Shown here: positions 1 to 7,921 of the stretch, piece after piece | Layout: each line of letters begins with the position of its first letter | Numbering within the stretch: the stretch's first letter is position 1 | Made by a program: the position numbers and the translations under genes | Notes under the pieces: model-generated | What the model saw: only the letters and a program-made list of their open reading frames with translations | Databases searched by the model: none | Told to the model about the DNA's origin: nothing | Virus record (IMG/VR): IMGVR_UViG_3300037840_000211 | Span: 1 to 24,446 of that record | Origin: a virus | DNA length: 24,446 nt | Strand: one strand, 5' to 3'

Positions 1-667
1 TCTCAACAGCACACAAGGCGTCCCACTCGGCAACGAGGTCTTCGTCGGTGAGATTGAGCCAGGGAGGAGGGCCCTGGACAGCAAAGAGGGGCCAGTACGC
101 GTCCAGCCCTCTGACCTTGCGGATGAACTGGTCAAAGCTCCGGTACTGGTAGTGGGCGACCTCCAGCGCAGGCTCCAATGGCCCCTCGGGTTCAGGGAGA
201 GTGACATCATGGTTGCCCGCTACAAGCCGTGCCTCAGGAGACGCCCGGAACACGACCTTGGCGCGCTGGGGCAGGATGGCGCGGCGCTTAAAGTCGAGGT
301 ACCTCCACGCGGGGCAGTACATCTTCTGCACCCCGCCAGGCACTAGGGCCAGTTCTGCGGCCACTGTGCGCCCGCTGGGGGCATAGAAGAACTCATCCGC
401 GTCAAAAGGGACCACCCACTCTGCGCCGACCACGTAGACCGATTGAGCGAGCGCGGTCATCTTCTCAGGTTGGTAGAACACCGGGGTCTCATCGCGCAGC
501 AGGACGATCGGCAGTTCAAGCGCTAGCTCTTGGAGCAGTTCCCACGTCCCGTCCGTACTCATGTGGTCCTCTACCCACAGTTGGTCGACCCCTTCCGCGA
601 CGGTGTGAAGCAGCACCCGTTCAAGGATGTCGATCTCGTCCTTGACGTGGCAGATGCCGGCGATCAT
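1..667 (-). CDS. Glycosyltransferase, GT-A / family 2-like (3' end cut by window edge)
   Basis: The open frame runs from ATG at 667 off the left edge, giving at least 222 residues. The N-terminus (MIAGICHVKDEIDILERVL) matches the start of family-2-like glycosyltransferases that move a sugar from a nucleotide-sugar donor. A D-x-D motif, D89-A-D91 in the context PFDADEFF, is the expected metal and nucleotide-sugar site. The ATG overlaps the stop of the preceding small gene (ATGA), so it is translated in the late leftward operon. It is the second glycosyltransferase within 1.5 kb, just downstream of portal and MuF. A role in decorating virion proteins or host envelope is inference. The acceptor cannot be read from the sequence. 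Confidence 0.85.
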   Translation of the reverse strand, partial: MIAGICHVKDEIDILERVLLHTVAEGVDQLWVEDHMSTDGTWELLQELALELPIVLLRDETPVFYQPEKMTALAQSVYVVGAEWVVPFDADEFFYAPSGRTVAAELALVPGGVQKMYCPAWRYLDFKRRAILPQRAKVVFRASPEARLVAGNHDVTLPEPEGPLEPALEVAHYQYRSFDQFIRKVRGLDAYWPLFAVQGPPPWLNLTDEDLVAEWDALCAVE

Positions 668-867
668 TCGATGACTCGGACGTGGAAATGGACCCGATAC
701 TCGGTGCCATCTACGATGAGCGAGCCGTACCCGCCGTTGTCGTCATAACGCCAGTGGACATCAGAGCCGAGGCCAGACGCGAGCAGATTGCCGATCGCCT
801 GAGCTACCTTCCCCGTCGTACCAGCCCAAGGCGGGCGACGCTTGGCCATCTCTACGGAGCCTTTCAC
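664..867 (-). CDS. Small hypothetical protein between two glycosyltransferases
   Basis: This is a 67-residue frame with a GTG start at 867 overlapping the upstream stop (GTGA); ATG at 849 is an alternative start. Its own stop overlaps the next gene's ATG. The N-terminus is basic (KRRPPW), followed by a compact region ending in alternating hydrophobic residues (YGSLIVDGTEYRVHFHVRV) that look like beta strands. I do not recognise the family. The tight coupling on both sides is the main evidence that it is a gene. Confidence 0.6.
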   Translation of the reverse strand: MKGSVEMAKRRPPWAGTTGKVAQAIGNLLASGLGSDVHWRYDDNGGYGSLIVDGTEYRVHFHVRVIE

Positions 868-1517
868 GGCAGCCAGCCTTCCATACGGCGCTCCCCGATG
901 TGGTGGACGCGGGGAGGGTCGGTCGTTTGGCCGAGGTAGCCAAAGCGGTAGCCCTTCGCCAGACAGGAGGAGGTGACGTTCGGCTCAGTCCGGGGGGACG
1001 GATCGGCCAGGGCTACCGCTATGACATCTTTGGGGATCAGGCAGGGGTTGAAGGTGAAGATCAGGTCCGTGTCACAGAAGCCCTCGTGGTCCTCCCAACG
1101 GTCCAGTTCGACCGCCATGAGGTCACCTACCGCGAGTTCGACGGGGCCGTGGGGCTGGCGCTTGAGGGCTAGCTGGGCGAGGTAAGGGTTCTCCTCAAGG
1201 ATCGCGGCCATGCGCTCTAGGTCCACCGTCTCGGTGTAGATGAAGTCGTCCTCAGCGTGCCAGACGTAATCGAACTCCGACGCTGCCAGCCAACCTGTGC
1301 TAACCGCGGCGCTGCAACCACGACGTTCGGGGTGGTGGATGATGGAGAAGTACCCCCCGAACTCGTCGTCCAGCCAGTCGGCGTACTCAGGGTCGCCCGA
1401 GTCATCGACAATGATCTCATGGTCAAAGCGCGGGAAGCTGTCCACAAGGCTGGCGGTGGTCTGAGTGAGGAAGTTCTGCCGGCCGTCGGTGATGACCACT
1501 AGAGCGACGTCGGTCAC
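864..1517 (-). CDS. Glycosyltransferase family 2-like protein
   Basis: This 217-residue protein starts at GTG 1517, overlapping the HAD stop (GTGA). The N-terminus (VALVVITDGRQNFLTQT, then EIIVDDSGD) is the nucleotide-binding half of a GT-A fold. E89-D90-D91 (WHAEDDFIY) occupies the D-x-D position, and a later acidic segment followed by RVHHIG could be the metal-ligand histidine region. At about 217 residues it is a compact catalytic domain without membrane segments, so it is probably cytosolic. With the gene at 1-667 it forms a glycosyltransferase pair in the head-gene operon. The donor and acceptor sugars are unknown. Confidence 0.85.
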   Translation of the reverse strand: MTDVALVVITDGRQNFLTQTTASLVDSFPRFDHEIIVDDSGDPEYADWLDDEFGGYFSIIHHPERRGCSAAVSTGWLAASEFDYVWHAEDDFIYTETVDLERMAAILEENPYLAQLALKRQPHGPVELAVGDLMAVELDRWEDHEGFCDTDLIFTFNPCLIPKDVIAVALADPSPRTEPNVTSSCLAKGYRFGYLGQTTDPPRVHHIGERRMEGWLP

Positions 1518-1867
1518 TTAGGCCCCAAGTGGCGCAGGGCCAGGAACCCAGCCTTGCGCGCCGCCTTGCAGTTCTTCTTCCGGTCATCGATCAGGGCAGA
1601 GGCACCGACATGGGTCATATAGTTGACCTTTTCCTCGGCAACGTGGTCCTCGGGGCCCCCAACGACGATCAGCTTGTCGTAGCAATCCCCGCACCCAAGA
1701 GACTCTAGTTGGGCTTTCTTCACGTCCAATTCCTCTTGGGAGGCCGGGCCGGGGGAGCCGGTGAGGACGTGGACCTCGCAGCCTTGAGCCTTGAGGCCCT
1801 CCATGAGTGCCCTGTAAAAGTCGGGGGCCGCACTGATCGTGTCATCCAAATCGAAACAGATCAGCAT
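1514..1867 (-). CDS. HAD-superfamily phosphatase, 5'(3')-deoxyribonucleotidase or polynucleotide 3'-phosphatase-like
   Basis: Motif I is FDLDDT near the N-terminus, with D6 as nucleophile and D8 as acid/base. Motif II is the threonine of VLTGSPG, motif III the lysine in EEKVNYM, and motif IV LIDDRKKN. All four HAD motifs are present in 117 residues, so it is a small single-domain enzyme. I prefer ATG at 1867 because GAGG lies 5 bases upstream; GTG at 1873, which overlaps the MuF stop, is also possible. HAD enzymes of this size act on nucleotides, polynucleotide 3' ends or sugar phosphates. Its place next to glycosyltransferases leaves a sugar-phosphate role open. Confidence 0.85.
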   Translation of the reverse strand: MLICFDLDDTISAAPDFYRALMEGLKAQGCEVHVLTGSPGPASQEELDVKKAQLESLGCGDCYDKLIVVGGPEDHVAEEKVNYMTHVGASALIDDRKKNCKAARKAGFLALRHLGPK

Positions 1868-1869
1868 GG

Positions 1870-3210
1870 TCACCTCACAACGGGATATTCAACGCACCGG
1901 CAATTTACGTGAGTCGGAGGCCCTCCGTTGGGCCATGAATCGTTGATCCCGATGGGGCTGACATCGGCGTTCTCCCGGCAGAGCTCGCAGCAGTCGGGGT
2001 GGACCGCCAGAGCTAAGCCCGCAATGTGATTGGCACGGTAGAGAGCACGGCGAGCAGCGGTCGCAGCCCGGTTGTACTCCTGGTGTGCAATCACCTGGGC
2101 CCGGGCGGCGTCGTGGATGACCTCTTCGACCTTGGCAACGGTGGCCTTCATTGGGGCCCCGTCCCTGACCGCGGCGGCGATGATGTCCGCGATCCGGTGA
2201 AGCTGCGTCTCGGAGATGCCCTTGATCGTGATGCCCTGAGCCTGGAGCAGCTCCTCGAGCGTCCCACCAGGAAGCTGCGCCGCGACCTCATGGTGCCCCG
2301 GCACCCACTGGTCCCAATAGCCTTCGGGTAGCCCTAGAGACGGTAGGGGCTTCCCAGAGGCCTGTGAGGCTTCGTAAGCGCCTTGAAGGAGTGCGTCGCC
2401 GTACAGAGCCGTCAGAACGGCCGTGAGGCCCCCTAGCTTCAACTGGGCGTTCAGCAGAGCGAGGACGGCGCTACCCACCCCGCCAGCGGTTGCTAAGGCC
2501 GGTCCCGCCAGGGCAGCGCCGGCACCAACCCCTGCTGCGCCCACGACGGTTTGGGGAGAACTGATCAAGGCTTGAAGCTGCCGCTGGTACTTCGGGGTGT
2601 TCTGCGTCCCCGGCGCGGTCGGCTGCATCTGCTTGTGGACCGAGGTGTACGCGGCGCGGATCGCGTGGCGCACTACGTCGCCTTCGATGATCTGGGCCAT
2701 CGAGTCTTGGACTAGGGGGGTGTAGTGGGCCAAGATCGCGTCGGTGTGGCGGTGGAACGACTTGAGCAGGGGCTTGATGTCGCCGAGCTGTTCGGTGACC
2801 TTGTCCCTGATCTTGGGATCGTCTAGGTCGTCGCGGTGCCACCAGGCGGCTCGAGAGACTTCATCGCGCTGAGGTCGGAGCGTAAGGTCGGACTCAGAAC
2901 CAACACGCACGACAAATCCCTCGTACACGCCATCATCGGATACCCACCCTCCGCAGGGAGCGAGCCCCACGGGTAGAGAGGCACCAGTCTCTTCTTCCCA
3001 CTCGCGGACTGCACCAGCCCATACAGATGGGTCAGCGGAGCCGTCGTGGCCTCCGTCAAGTCGACCCCCGGGAAACTCCCACCTGGCATAAGCCTCTCCA
3101 TCGTCGTGCTTGTCGGGCAACCGCTGGACCAACAGTACACGGCCAGTGTCCTCGGCCTGGACAAGGATGCCGGCGGCTTCTCTGTTCAGGCCCCCTGAGG
3201 GGCCCTCACT
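1870..3210 (-). CDS. Nudix-MuF minor head protein, probably expressed as a -1 frameshift extension of the portal
   Basis: About 446 residues are read in the -1 frame after the slip at 3210. The N-terminal part is a Nudix hydrolase domain. Its box reads PGGRLDGG, then an enlarged loop, then VREWEEETGA, keeping the R-E-x-x-E-E-x-G core. A central Ala/Gly-rich hydrophobic stretch (VVGAAGVGAGAALAG region) follows. The last 80 residues are MuF/SPP1-gp7-like and end in the cysteine/histidine pattern HPDCCELC to HVNCRC. The frame also stays open upstream to a TTG at 3279 inside portal with no ribosome site, and a CTG at 3189 overlaps the portal stop. Neither is a good start. MuF proteins are minor head components next to the portal, so the Nudix domain may be carried in the virion. 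Confidence 0.85.
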   Translation of the reverse strand, partial: SEGPSGGLNREAAGILVQAEDTGRVLLVQRLPDKHDDGEAYARWEFPGGRLDGGHDGSADPSVWAGAVREWEEETGASLPVGLAPCGGWVSDDGVYEGFVVRVGSESDLTLRPQRDEVSRAAWWHRDDLDDPKIRDKVTEQLGDIKPLLKSFHRHTDAILAHYTPLVQDSMAQIIEGDVVRHAIRAAYTSVHKQMQPTAPGTQNTPKYQRQLQALISSPQTVVGAAGVGAGAALAGPALATAGGVGSAVLALLNAQLKLGGLTAVLTALYGDALLQGAYEASQASGKPLPSLGLPEGYWDQWVPGHHEVAAQLPGGTLEELLQAQGITIKGISETQLHRIADIIAAAVRDGAPMKATVAKVEEVIHDAARAQVIAHQEYNRAATAARRALYRANHIAGLALAVHPDCCELCRENADVSPIGINDSWPNGGPPTHVNCRCVEYPVVR

Positions 3211-5435
3211 TTTCCCGCTGACCGCGAGAAGGCCGCGATCACCTCTTCCCGCGTGCGCGCAGCCTGTAGGTGCTCCCAAACGGGGTCGGCGATGCCGAAA
3301 GGCAGGTCTTCGAAGCGGCGGGGAGGGAGGCCCTTCTTGACCCGGTTGAGCGAGTTCTCGCGCCAGCGACGGAGCAGGGTCTTCTCGGCCTCGTCTTCGT
3401 CGTCGTCCTCGGGGTCCTTCTTGACCTTCGGGCCGATCAGGTCGACGCCTTGGATGCCGGTGTCCACCATAAGGCCACCTGTGACCGTTGTGGGGTTGGA
3501 GAAGCCACGCGTGACGCCGGGGCCTCCGGTGTTGTCGATCGAGGTGCCGTCCTTGGAGACGCCCATGCGGTCCAAGAGGGCGTCGATCAGTTCGTAGGCT
3601 TCTCCGAGGGCGTCCTTCTGGGCGTTTTTCGGTTGGGTGGGGCCGTCGCCGGTCGCGGGCTTGGTAATCATGGGGGGCTGCTGGGCGGGGCGGAACTGCT
3701 GGGCAGAACGGGGGTCGGCGTTCTCAAGGGCCATGTTCGTCTGCATCTGCGCCGTCGAGTTCTGCGCGTCCTTGTAGTCCTGGCTCCCGATAACAGGGAG
3801 AGTGCCCGGCGCGGAGATGAACGGGTGGTCGATGAACTGCTGCTCCTGAGCGGGGCCGTACGTGGTCGCGTCCACCTTGCCAGCGAGGGAGTGGATCGCC
3901 AGTAGAGGGATGGGGCCACCGCGGGTGTTGTCCATGATCCGCGGGGTGGGGATCTCCCGGCTGATCCGCTTGCCGAGGGTCATACGCACCTCGTCTGAGG
4001 AGAGAGTCCCGTTCTTGATGTAGAGGTCGTTGGCCTGAGCGACCTCCAGGCGGTGCTGAGTCCCTTGTCCGGTGTCGAACTGGATACGGGCCTTGAGCTT
4101 CAAGTTCTCGAGGATGAACTGATTGATGACATCTTCGACGAAGCGGACCACGGGGAGAGTACCCACGCGGAACTGCACGTCTACCTGCACTTCTCCTGTC
4201 GCGCGGTTGACATCTTCGGTGAAGCCCAGGTCGTTCGCTGTGACCCCGAAGGCGGCCGCGGTGCAGCGCATCAGATAGAGCGGGAACTCCTTGTCAAAGA
4301 CTGTCTCCTTGACGGGCGTGAACTTCGCGCCACCGGGGACCCAGCGGATTTGGTTCAGCTTGGACTGGTCGCCGAGCATCACAGCGTCCCAGGTCTCCTG
4401 CCATTGTTCCACTTGGATCGGGTCCGAGAGGTCAGGCGGGGCTTCCATGAAGCCCGCCGGGATAGTCCCTTCGGTGAACCACTGGAGAAAATGCCACTGG
4501 AACCTGATATCCGTGTTCGCTTGGATTAGGACGGCTTCCATCGGGGCAAGGCCGTACTGACTCTCAGGCAATGGGTTCAACCGCTGGTAGATAATGTCGT
4601 CGGCTGTGAGCCACACCCAAGGCAAGCCTTCAATGATCTGCACGAACGCGGGAACCGTGTCGCCCTCCCAAATACCTTCGGGAGTCGCATTGGTGTCGTC
4701 CTCGTCAGCCGGTGGCCGTCCAAAGAAGTCCACCAGGGGAATTATCGTGGCCCCGCTGATGACCTCCAACGCAATCGGGTCTCCAGCCTCGTTGCGGCGG
4801 ATGTAGAGCGAGCCGGCGTCGTAACGGAGGACGTCTTGGAGCCACTCCGCGAGCCAAGTCCTGAAGGGCTGACGCTTGTCCGGCGAGGCCATGAACTCCT
4901 CGGCCTTGGCGATGTCCTCAGTCGCGTCCTCTAGGACATTCTGCGGCGGGATGAACTGGAAGTCGAGCGACCTAACGTCATTAATCAGGTGCCGAACGGC
5001 GATCTGCGCCGCGTAGTACGAGTCAATGATCGCCTTGAGGGTGCCAAAGCTGATGCGGTTCCAGCGCGGGACGAGCTGGACGTTCTCCCCGACGGAGTAG
5101 TCCCAAGTCCTCGGTGGGCGACGGTAGCCCCAGAAGGGGTCGAGCGGCCTGCCGGGAGGGAAGGGGGGTCCCCACGACAGGCCGTGCTCAGCTAGCGACG
5201 CCTCTAGCTCGGCGGGCGCGCGGCCGAAGGACGACGCTAGGTTCTGGGTGACCCTCGCGATCAGGGCGTTGTTGACCGTCCCCTGGTTGCTCCATGAGGT
5301 CCCTGGCATCTTGGCGGCGTTGCCAGTCAGGAACGCCTTGATGACCGCTTCGGAGGCCTTCGCGAACGCGAGGTCATCAACTGCCTCGGCCTTCACAAGT
5401 TCGGCCTTGGGGCGACGACGCAGAGAGATCGCCAC
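3186..5435 (-). CDS. Phage portal protein
   Basis: I place the start at GTG 5435, sharing one base with the terminase TAG, giving 749 residues. The frame is open upstream to a TTG at 5519 but that part lies inside terminase. The segments YSVGENVQLVPRWN, LKAIIDSYYAAQIAVR, AGSLYIRRNEAGDPIALE, DDIIYQRLNPLPESQYG and the helix near QFRVGTLPVVRFVEDVINQ are typical of portal clip, stem and wing regions in actinophage portals. The last 200 residues are Gln/Pro-rich, then acidic (DPEDDDEDEAEKTLL). The portal forms the dodecameric DNA channel at one capsid vertex. Gene order TerL-portal-MuF supports the call. A -1 frameshift signal lies at its 3' end. Confidence 0.93.
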   Translation of the reverse strand: MAISLRRRPKAELVKAEAVDDLAFAKASEAVIKAFLTGNAAKMPGTSWSNQGTVNNALIARVTQNLASSFGRAPAELEASLAEHGLSWGPPFPPGRPLDPFWGYRRPPRTWDYSVGENVQLVPRWNRISFGTLKAIIDSYYAAQIAVRHLINDVRSLDFQFIPPQNVLEDATEDIAKAEEFMASPDKRQPFRTWLAEWLQDVLRYDAGSLYIRRNEAGDPIALEVISGATIIPLVDFFGRPPADEDDTNATPEGIWEGDTVPAFVQIIEGLPWVWLTADDIIYQRLNPLPESQYGLAPMEAVLIQANTDIRFQWHFLQWFTEGTIPAGFMEAPPDLSDPIQVEQWQETWDAVMLGDQSKLNQIRWVPGGAKFTPVKETVFDKEFPLYLMRCTAAAFGVTANDLGFTEDVNRATGEVQVDVQFRVGTLPVVRFVEDVINQFILENLKLKARIQFDTGQGTQHRLEVAQANDLYIKNGTLSSDEVRMTLGKRISREIPTPRIMDNTRGGPIPLLAIHSLAGKVDATTYGPAQEQQFIDHPFISAPGTLPVIGSQDYKDAQNSTAQMQTNMALENADPRSAQQFRPAQQPPMITKPATGDGPTQPKNAQKDALGEAYELIDALLDRMGVSKDGTSIDNTGGPGVTRGFSNPTTVTGGLMVDTGIQGVDLIGPKVKKDPEDDDEDEAEKTLLRRWRENSLNRVKKGLPPRRFEDLPFGIADPVWEHLQAARTREEVIAAFSRSAGKVRAPQGA
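3189..3216 (-). promoter_or_regulatory. Programmed -1 ribosomal frameshift signal (slippery heptamer plus hairpin)
   Basis: On the minus strand, GGGAAAA occupies 3216-3210 and is phased G-GGA-AAA in the portal frame, the canonical X-XXY-YYZ form. The spacer GTGAG (3209-3205) is followed by GGCCCC-TCAG-GGGGCC (3204-3189), a 6-bp all-GC stem with a tetraloop. The portal TGA follows at once (3188-3186). A -1 slip continues as S-E-G-P-S-G-G-L-N-R-E-A-A-G into the Nudix domain. Efficiency cannot be read from sequence. An indel in the assembly is the alternative explanation for the frame change. Confidence 0.75.
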
Positions 5436-7003
5436 TACCGACGCGCCGCTGCCAACTTGAGGGTCCTCTCGTGTTCCATCGCATCGACCTCTTCGTGAGT
5501 GACCCCGCAGTTGACACAACGACCATCAGGCCAATACCGATGTTTGCAAGCTCGAGCCGGGATGACAGACGCGCCTTGGCCGATCAACGAGGGAAGTGGG
5601 CGCTCAGCCGGGGGCTTCGGGTTGGCCTCCTGGGCAGCCTGCTTGTTTTTCATGTAGTCCAACCACGAGTGCCCGAGGCCGGTCCCATCCCCAAGGAGGA
5701 TGCGACAGGCCATCCCTATCGCGACAGCTTGGTCGTCGTGCGCCCCGCGGTCGTGGTCAAGGCGGGTAACCCCCGGTGAGCTCTCCCGCAGCCTGACCTT
5801 CAAGAGCTCGTCCTTCAGTTGCGGGTCGTTCGGGACGTAGATCTGACGGTTGCGGAACGTCTGGACCAAAGCCGTGGCGACCTCGCCAACAGACGTGGCC
5901 GTGAAGTTCCACTCCTTCGCCCTGACCCCGCGTAAGTTCAGATTTTGGACCGACCCTCGGAATTGCGACGGGTCGGCATAGACCGGGCACCTAAACCACG
6001 CTGGGCTGGCGCTGACGATCCAGTCCTCGACAGCGCTGACCTGGATCGGGGCTTTCTTGGAACCCTTCCAGCGCTCAAGGTGGTCGATCACGACCCTCTG
6101 CGGCCCAAGCCTGTGGAGCGGGTCGATCGGCTCCTTGTGGGCTATGACCATGACCGTCGCGTCGTTCAGGATGCCGAGGTCGACGGTCATTATGTAGTTC
6201 GTGCCGGCCCTTGGTAAGAGGCTCTTGTACTCCTGGGCGGCGAAGTCCCAGTCCTCCTCGGAGACCGCTCTGTCCTCGTCCTCGGACCACAGGTTCAGAA
6301 CGAGGCGTTCGTACTCCGAGGGACGGAGCTGCCACTTGAGAGAGGCAAGTTCTTCCTCAGCGAGCCAAGGTACGGGGCCGGGAGCCTCAGAGACGCGCCA
6401 GAGGGGGTCGTCCTTGCACTTCTCGTAGATCTCATGGGACCAGTGAGACGGCTCACCCGCGGAGGTCAGGATGACGAGCTTGCACCCCTGGACCTTCGGA
6501 GCGGCCGTGTAGAGGGCCGTCCACACTCTCTTAGCCCCCCGCGTCTCGGGCCACTGGCAGAACTCGTCTGCTACTAGCAAGTGGGCGTCACGGAGGCCCC
6601 AGGCCCCTGAGTCGGACTGGGCCAAGACCTCTACCCACGCGCCGTTCGGAGCTCTGAGCTTCTGTGACTCCACGATCACCGCGCCGTCAAGCTCAGGGGT
6701 GCGCGCCACAAAGCCGTGGGCGGCGTCGATCACGATCGCGGCTTGATCGGTCGAGGCAGCGACGACGTGCCCGTTTGCCATCGGTGGCGCGTCGGTGGTC
6801 AACCAGGACAGGGCGATCGCAGCCATGTCCGTCGACTTCGAGCCACCTCTTGGGCGGGTGATGAAGTGCCAGTTCGGGCGCTGGTCGGAGAAGATCGCCT
6901 CCGCGTCCTCGATCTGGACGGGCCAATCGGCGGCTGCTTCGCCCCAGGGCCTGCCGTCCTCAAGACGGAGGGCCCACATCCGGTCAAGAGCTTTGCTACT
7001 CAC
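5435..7003 (-). CDS. terL: Terminase large subunit (packaging ATPase and nuclease)
   Basis: The product has 522 residues from GTG 7003, overlapping the small-terminase stop. The ATPase domain has a Walker A-like RPRGGSKS at 50-57 and Walker B with catalytic glutamate, HLLVADE, at 141-147. A serine coupling motif LTSAGEP follows near 179-185. The RNase-H-like nuclease domain shows D275 (TVDLG), D344 (YADPS) and D423-D424 (AHDDQ), the expected acidic triad. An unusual C-terminal tail carries C486-x-H488 and C496-x-x-C499, a small zinc-binding pattern. The protein drives DNA into the head through the portal and cuts the concatemer. Confidence 0.95.
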   Translation of the reverse strand: MSSKALDRMWALRLEDGRPWGEAAADWPVQIEDAEAIFSDQRPNWHFITRPRGGSKSTDMAAIALSWLTTDAPPMANGHVVAASTDQAAIVIDAAHGFVARTPELDGAVIVESQKLRAPNGAWVEVLAQSDSGAWGLRDAHLLVADEFCQWPETRGAKRVWTALYTAAPKVQGCKLVILTSAGEPSHWSHEIYEKCKDDPLWRVSEAPGPVPWLAEEELASLKWQLRPSEYERLVLNLWSEDEDRAVSEEDWDFAAQEYKSLLPRAGTNYIMTVDLGILNDATVMVIAHKEPIDPLHRLGPQRVVIDHLERWKGSKKAPIQVSAVEDWIVSASPAWFRCPVYADPSQFRGSVQNLNLRGVRAKEWNFTATSVGEVATALVQTFRNRQIYVPNDPQLKDELLKVRLRESSPGVTRLDHDRGAHDDQAVAIGMACRILLGDGTGLGHSWLDYMKNKQAAQEANPKPPAERPLPSLIGQGASVIPARACKHRYWPDGRCVNCGVTHEEVDAMEHERTLKLAAARR

Positions 7004-7535
7004 CTACTGGTCTGCCTTGGGCCTCGCGGATGCGCCGGCCGTCACTGGTGAGCTTGTCCAGGTTCTCATTGCCGAAGTGCCGCGCAAAGCCCATATTTTT
7101 CGCTATGGAGGCCCACGCGGCGACCGTTAGACCGAGTTCCTTCGCGTAGTTGAGCGAGATCTGCTCCGACTTCGCGATCTCGGCCATCAAGGTAGGGGTC
7201 TCCTTCATGGTCTCCAAGACGCCGATCTCGTCGAAGCGCTCCGACATGGCCTCGTACATCTGGTCCAAACGGGCCTCGGCCAGGCAGTAACGTTCGATGG
7301 CTCGCGCTGGCATGAAGACGACCTGTGGGTAGAGCCCAACCAGTTCCTCCATGACCTGAGTCGCGTGCTCACTAACGATGGCGTCGGAGTAAGCGCCGTG
7401 CCTGATGGCAGCACCTTTATTAGCGAGGGCGAAGGAGCGCTTCTGCTTGTCAGGGTGCGCCCCCCAGGAACGGACCACCCCGTCCACTATCTCTATGTGC
7501 TGGCCGTCGGTGGTCTCCACCATCACTGTTCCCAT
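6996..7535 (-). CDS. terS: Probable terminase small subunit
   Basis: This 179-residue protein begins at ATG 7535 with a strong GGAGG exactly 5 bases upstream, the first gene of the leftward late operon. It is mostly predicted helical (AIERYCLAEARLDQMYEAMSE and the following helices). The final third (YAKELGLTVAAWASIAKNMG) resembles the C-terminal region of P27-like small terminases. Immediate coupling to terL supports a role as the DNA-recognition subunit. No clear helix-turn-helix is visible, so the assignment rests on position, size and helical character. Confidence 0.75.
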   Translation of the reverse strand: MGTVMVETTDGQHIEIVDGVVRSWGAHPDKQKRSFALANKGAAIRHGAYSDAIVSEHATQVMEELVGLYPQVVFMPARAIERYCLAEARLDQMYEAMSERFDEIGVLETMKETPTLMAEIAKSEQISLNYAKELGLTVAAWASIAKNMGFARHFGNENLDKLTSDGRRIREAQGRPVGE

Positions 7536-7551
7536 CCGGTCCTCCGGTGTG

Positions 7552-7580
7552 TTGACAAATGCAGCGAGCGGACGTACCGT
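7552..7580 (+). promoter_or_regulatory. Sigma-70-type promoter, rightward
   Basis: TTGACA at 7552-7557 is followed after exactly 17 bases by TACCGT at 7575-7580, between the divergent terS and the gene starting at 7607. The predicted transcript has a leader of about 20 bases containing the repeated start-associated box at 7593-7605. Confidence 0.75.
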
Positions 7581-7592
7581 GTAAACACGACT

Positions 7593-7605
7593 ACGAAAGG
7601 GAACC
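7593..7605 (+). promoter_or_regulatory. Start-associated leader box, copy 1
   Basis: ACGAAAGGGAACC lies one base before ATG 7607 and includes the ribosome-binding AAGG. The same 13 bases occur on the minus strand at 17773-17785, also one base before an ATG. Confidence 0.7.
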
Positions 7606-7606
7606 T

Positions 7607-7921
7607 ATGAGCATTGCGAGCATCCGCAAGAGACTAGAAGCTGCAACTCCAACGGAGTGGGTAGCTGCGACTGGCACACGACGGCAGTATGGCGTGGTCG
7701 GGACGAAGGACACCAACGGGCACTCCTACGCCCTAGCCGTGTTCAGTGCCGTGCCAGCCACTCATCGAAAGGCCGATGCTGAACTCACCGCCCACGCCCC
7801 CAAAGACCTAGCACTGCTGGTAGAGGTGGCCGAGGCCGTTGAGTTGTGGGCTTCTCTTCGCCAGCTCCCCCTCGAGCACCACCTTCTGGACGCCCTAGAA
7901 GCCTTAGCGGCGGCCGACTGA
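7607..7921 (+). CDS. Hypothetical early protein, Ead/Ea22-like pattern
   Basis: The product has 104 residues from ATG 7607, with AAAGG about 6 bases upstream. An upstream in-frame ATG at 7559 would place the -10 box inside the gene and is rejected. The layout SIRKRLEAATPTEWVA at the N-terminus, a short beta region, then ADAELTAHAPKDLALLVEV matches a common pattern in small phage proteins sometimes grouped with Ead/Ea22-like proteins, whose function is poorly known. It is the first gene of the rightward four-gene operon. Its stop shares one base with the next ATG (TGATG). Confidence 0.75.
   Translation: MSIASIRKRLEAATPTEWVAATGTRRQYGVVGTKDTNGHSYALAVFSAVPATHRKADAELTAHAPKDLALLVEVAEAVELWASLRQLPLEHHLLDALEALAAAD

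Noticed and set aside
3189-3279. TTG 3279 or CTG 3189 as the normal start of the Nudix-MuF gene
   Set aside because: TTG has no ribosome-binding sequence and lies 94 bases inside portal; CTG is rare and its G-run is too close and buried in the hairpin. The frameshift signal explains the frame better.
3270-4529. Long rightward open frames opposite portal
   Set aside because: They are antisense shadows of a GC-rich coding strand, with no ribosome sites, and the leftward frame has clear portal sequence.
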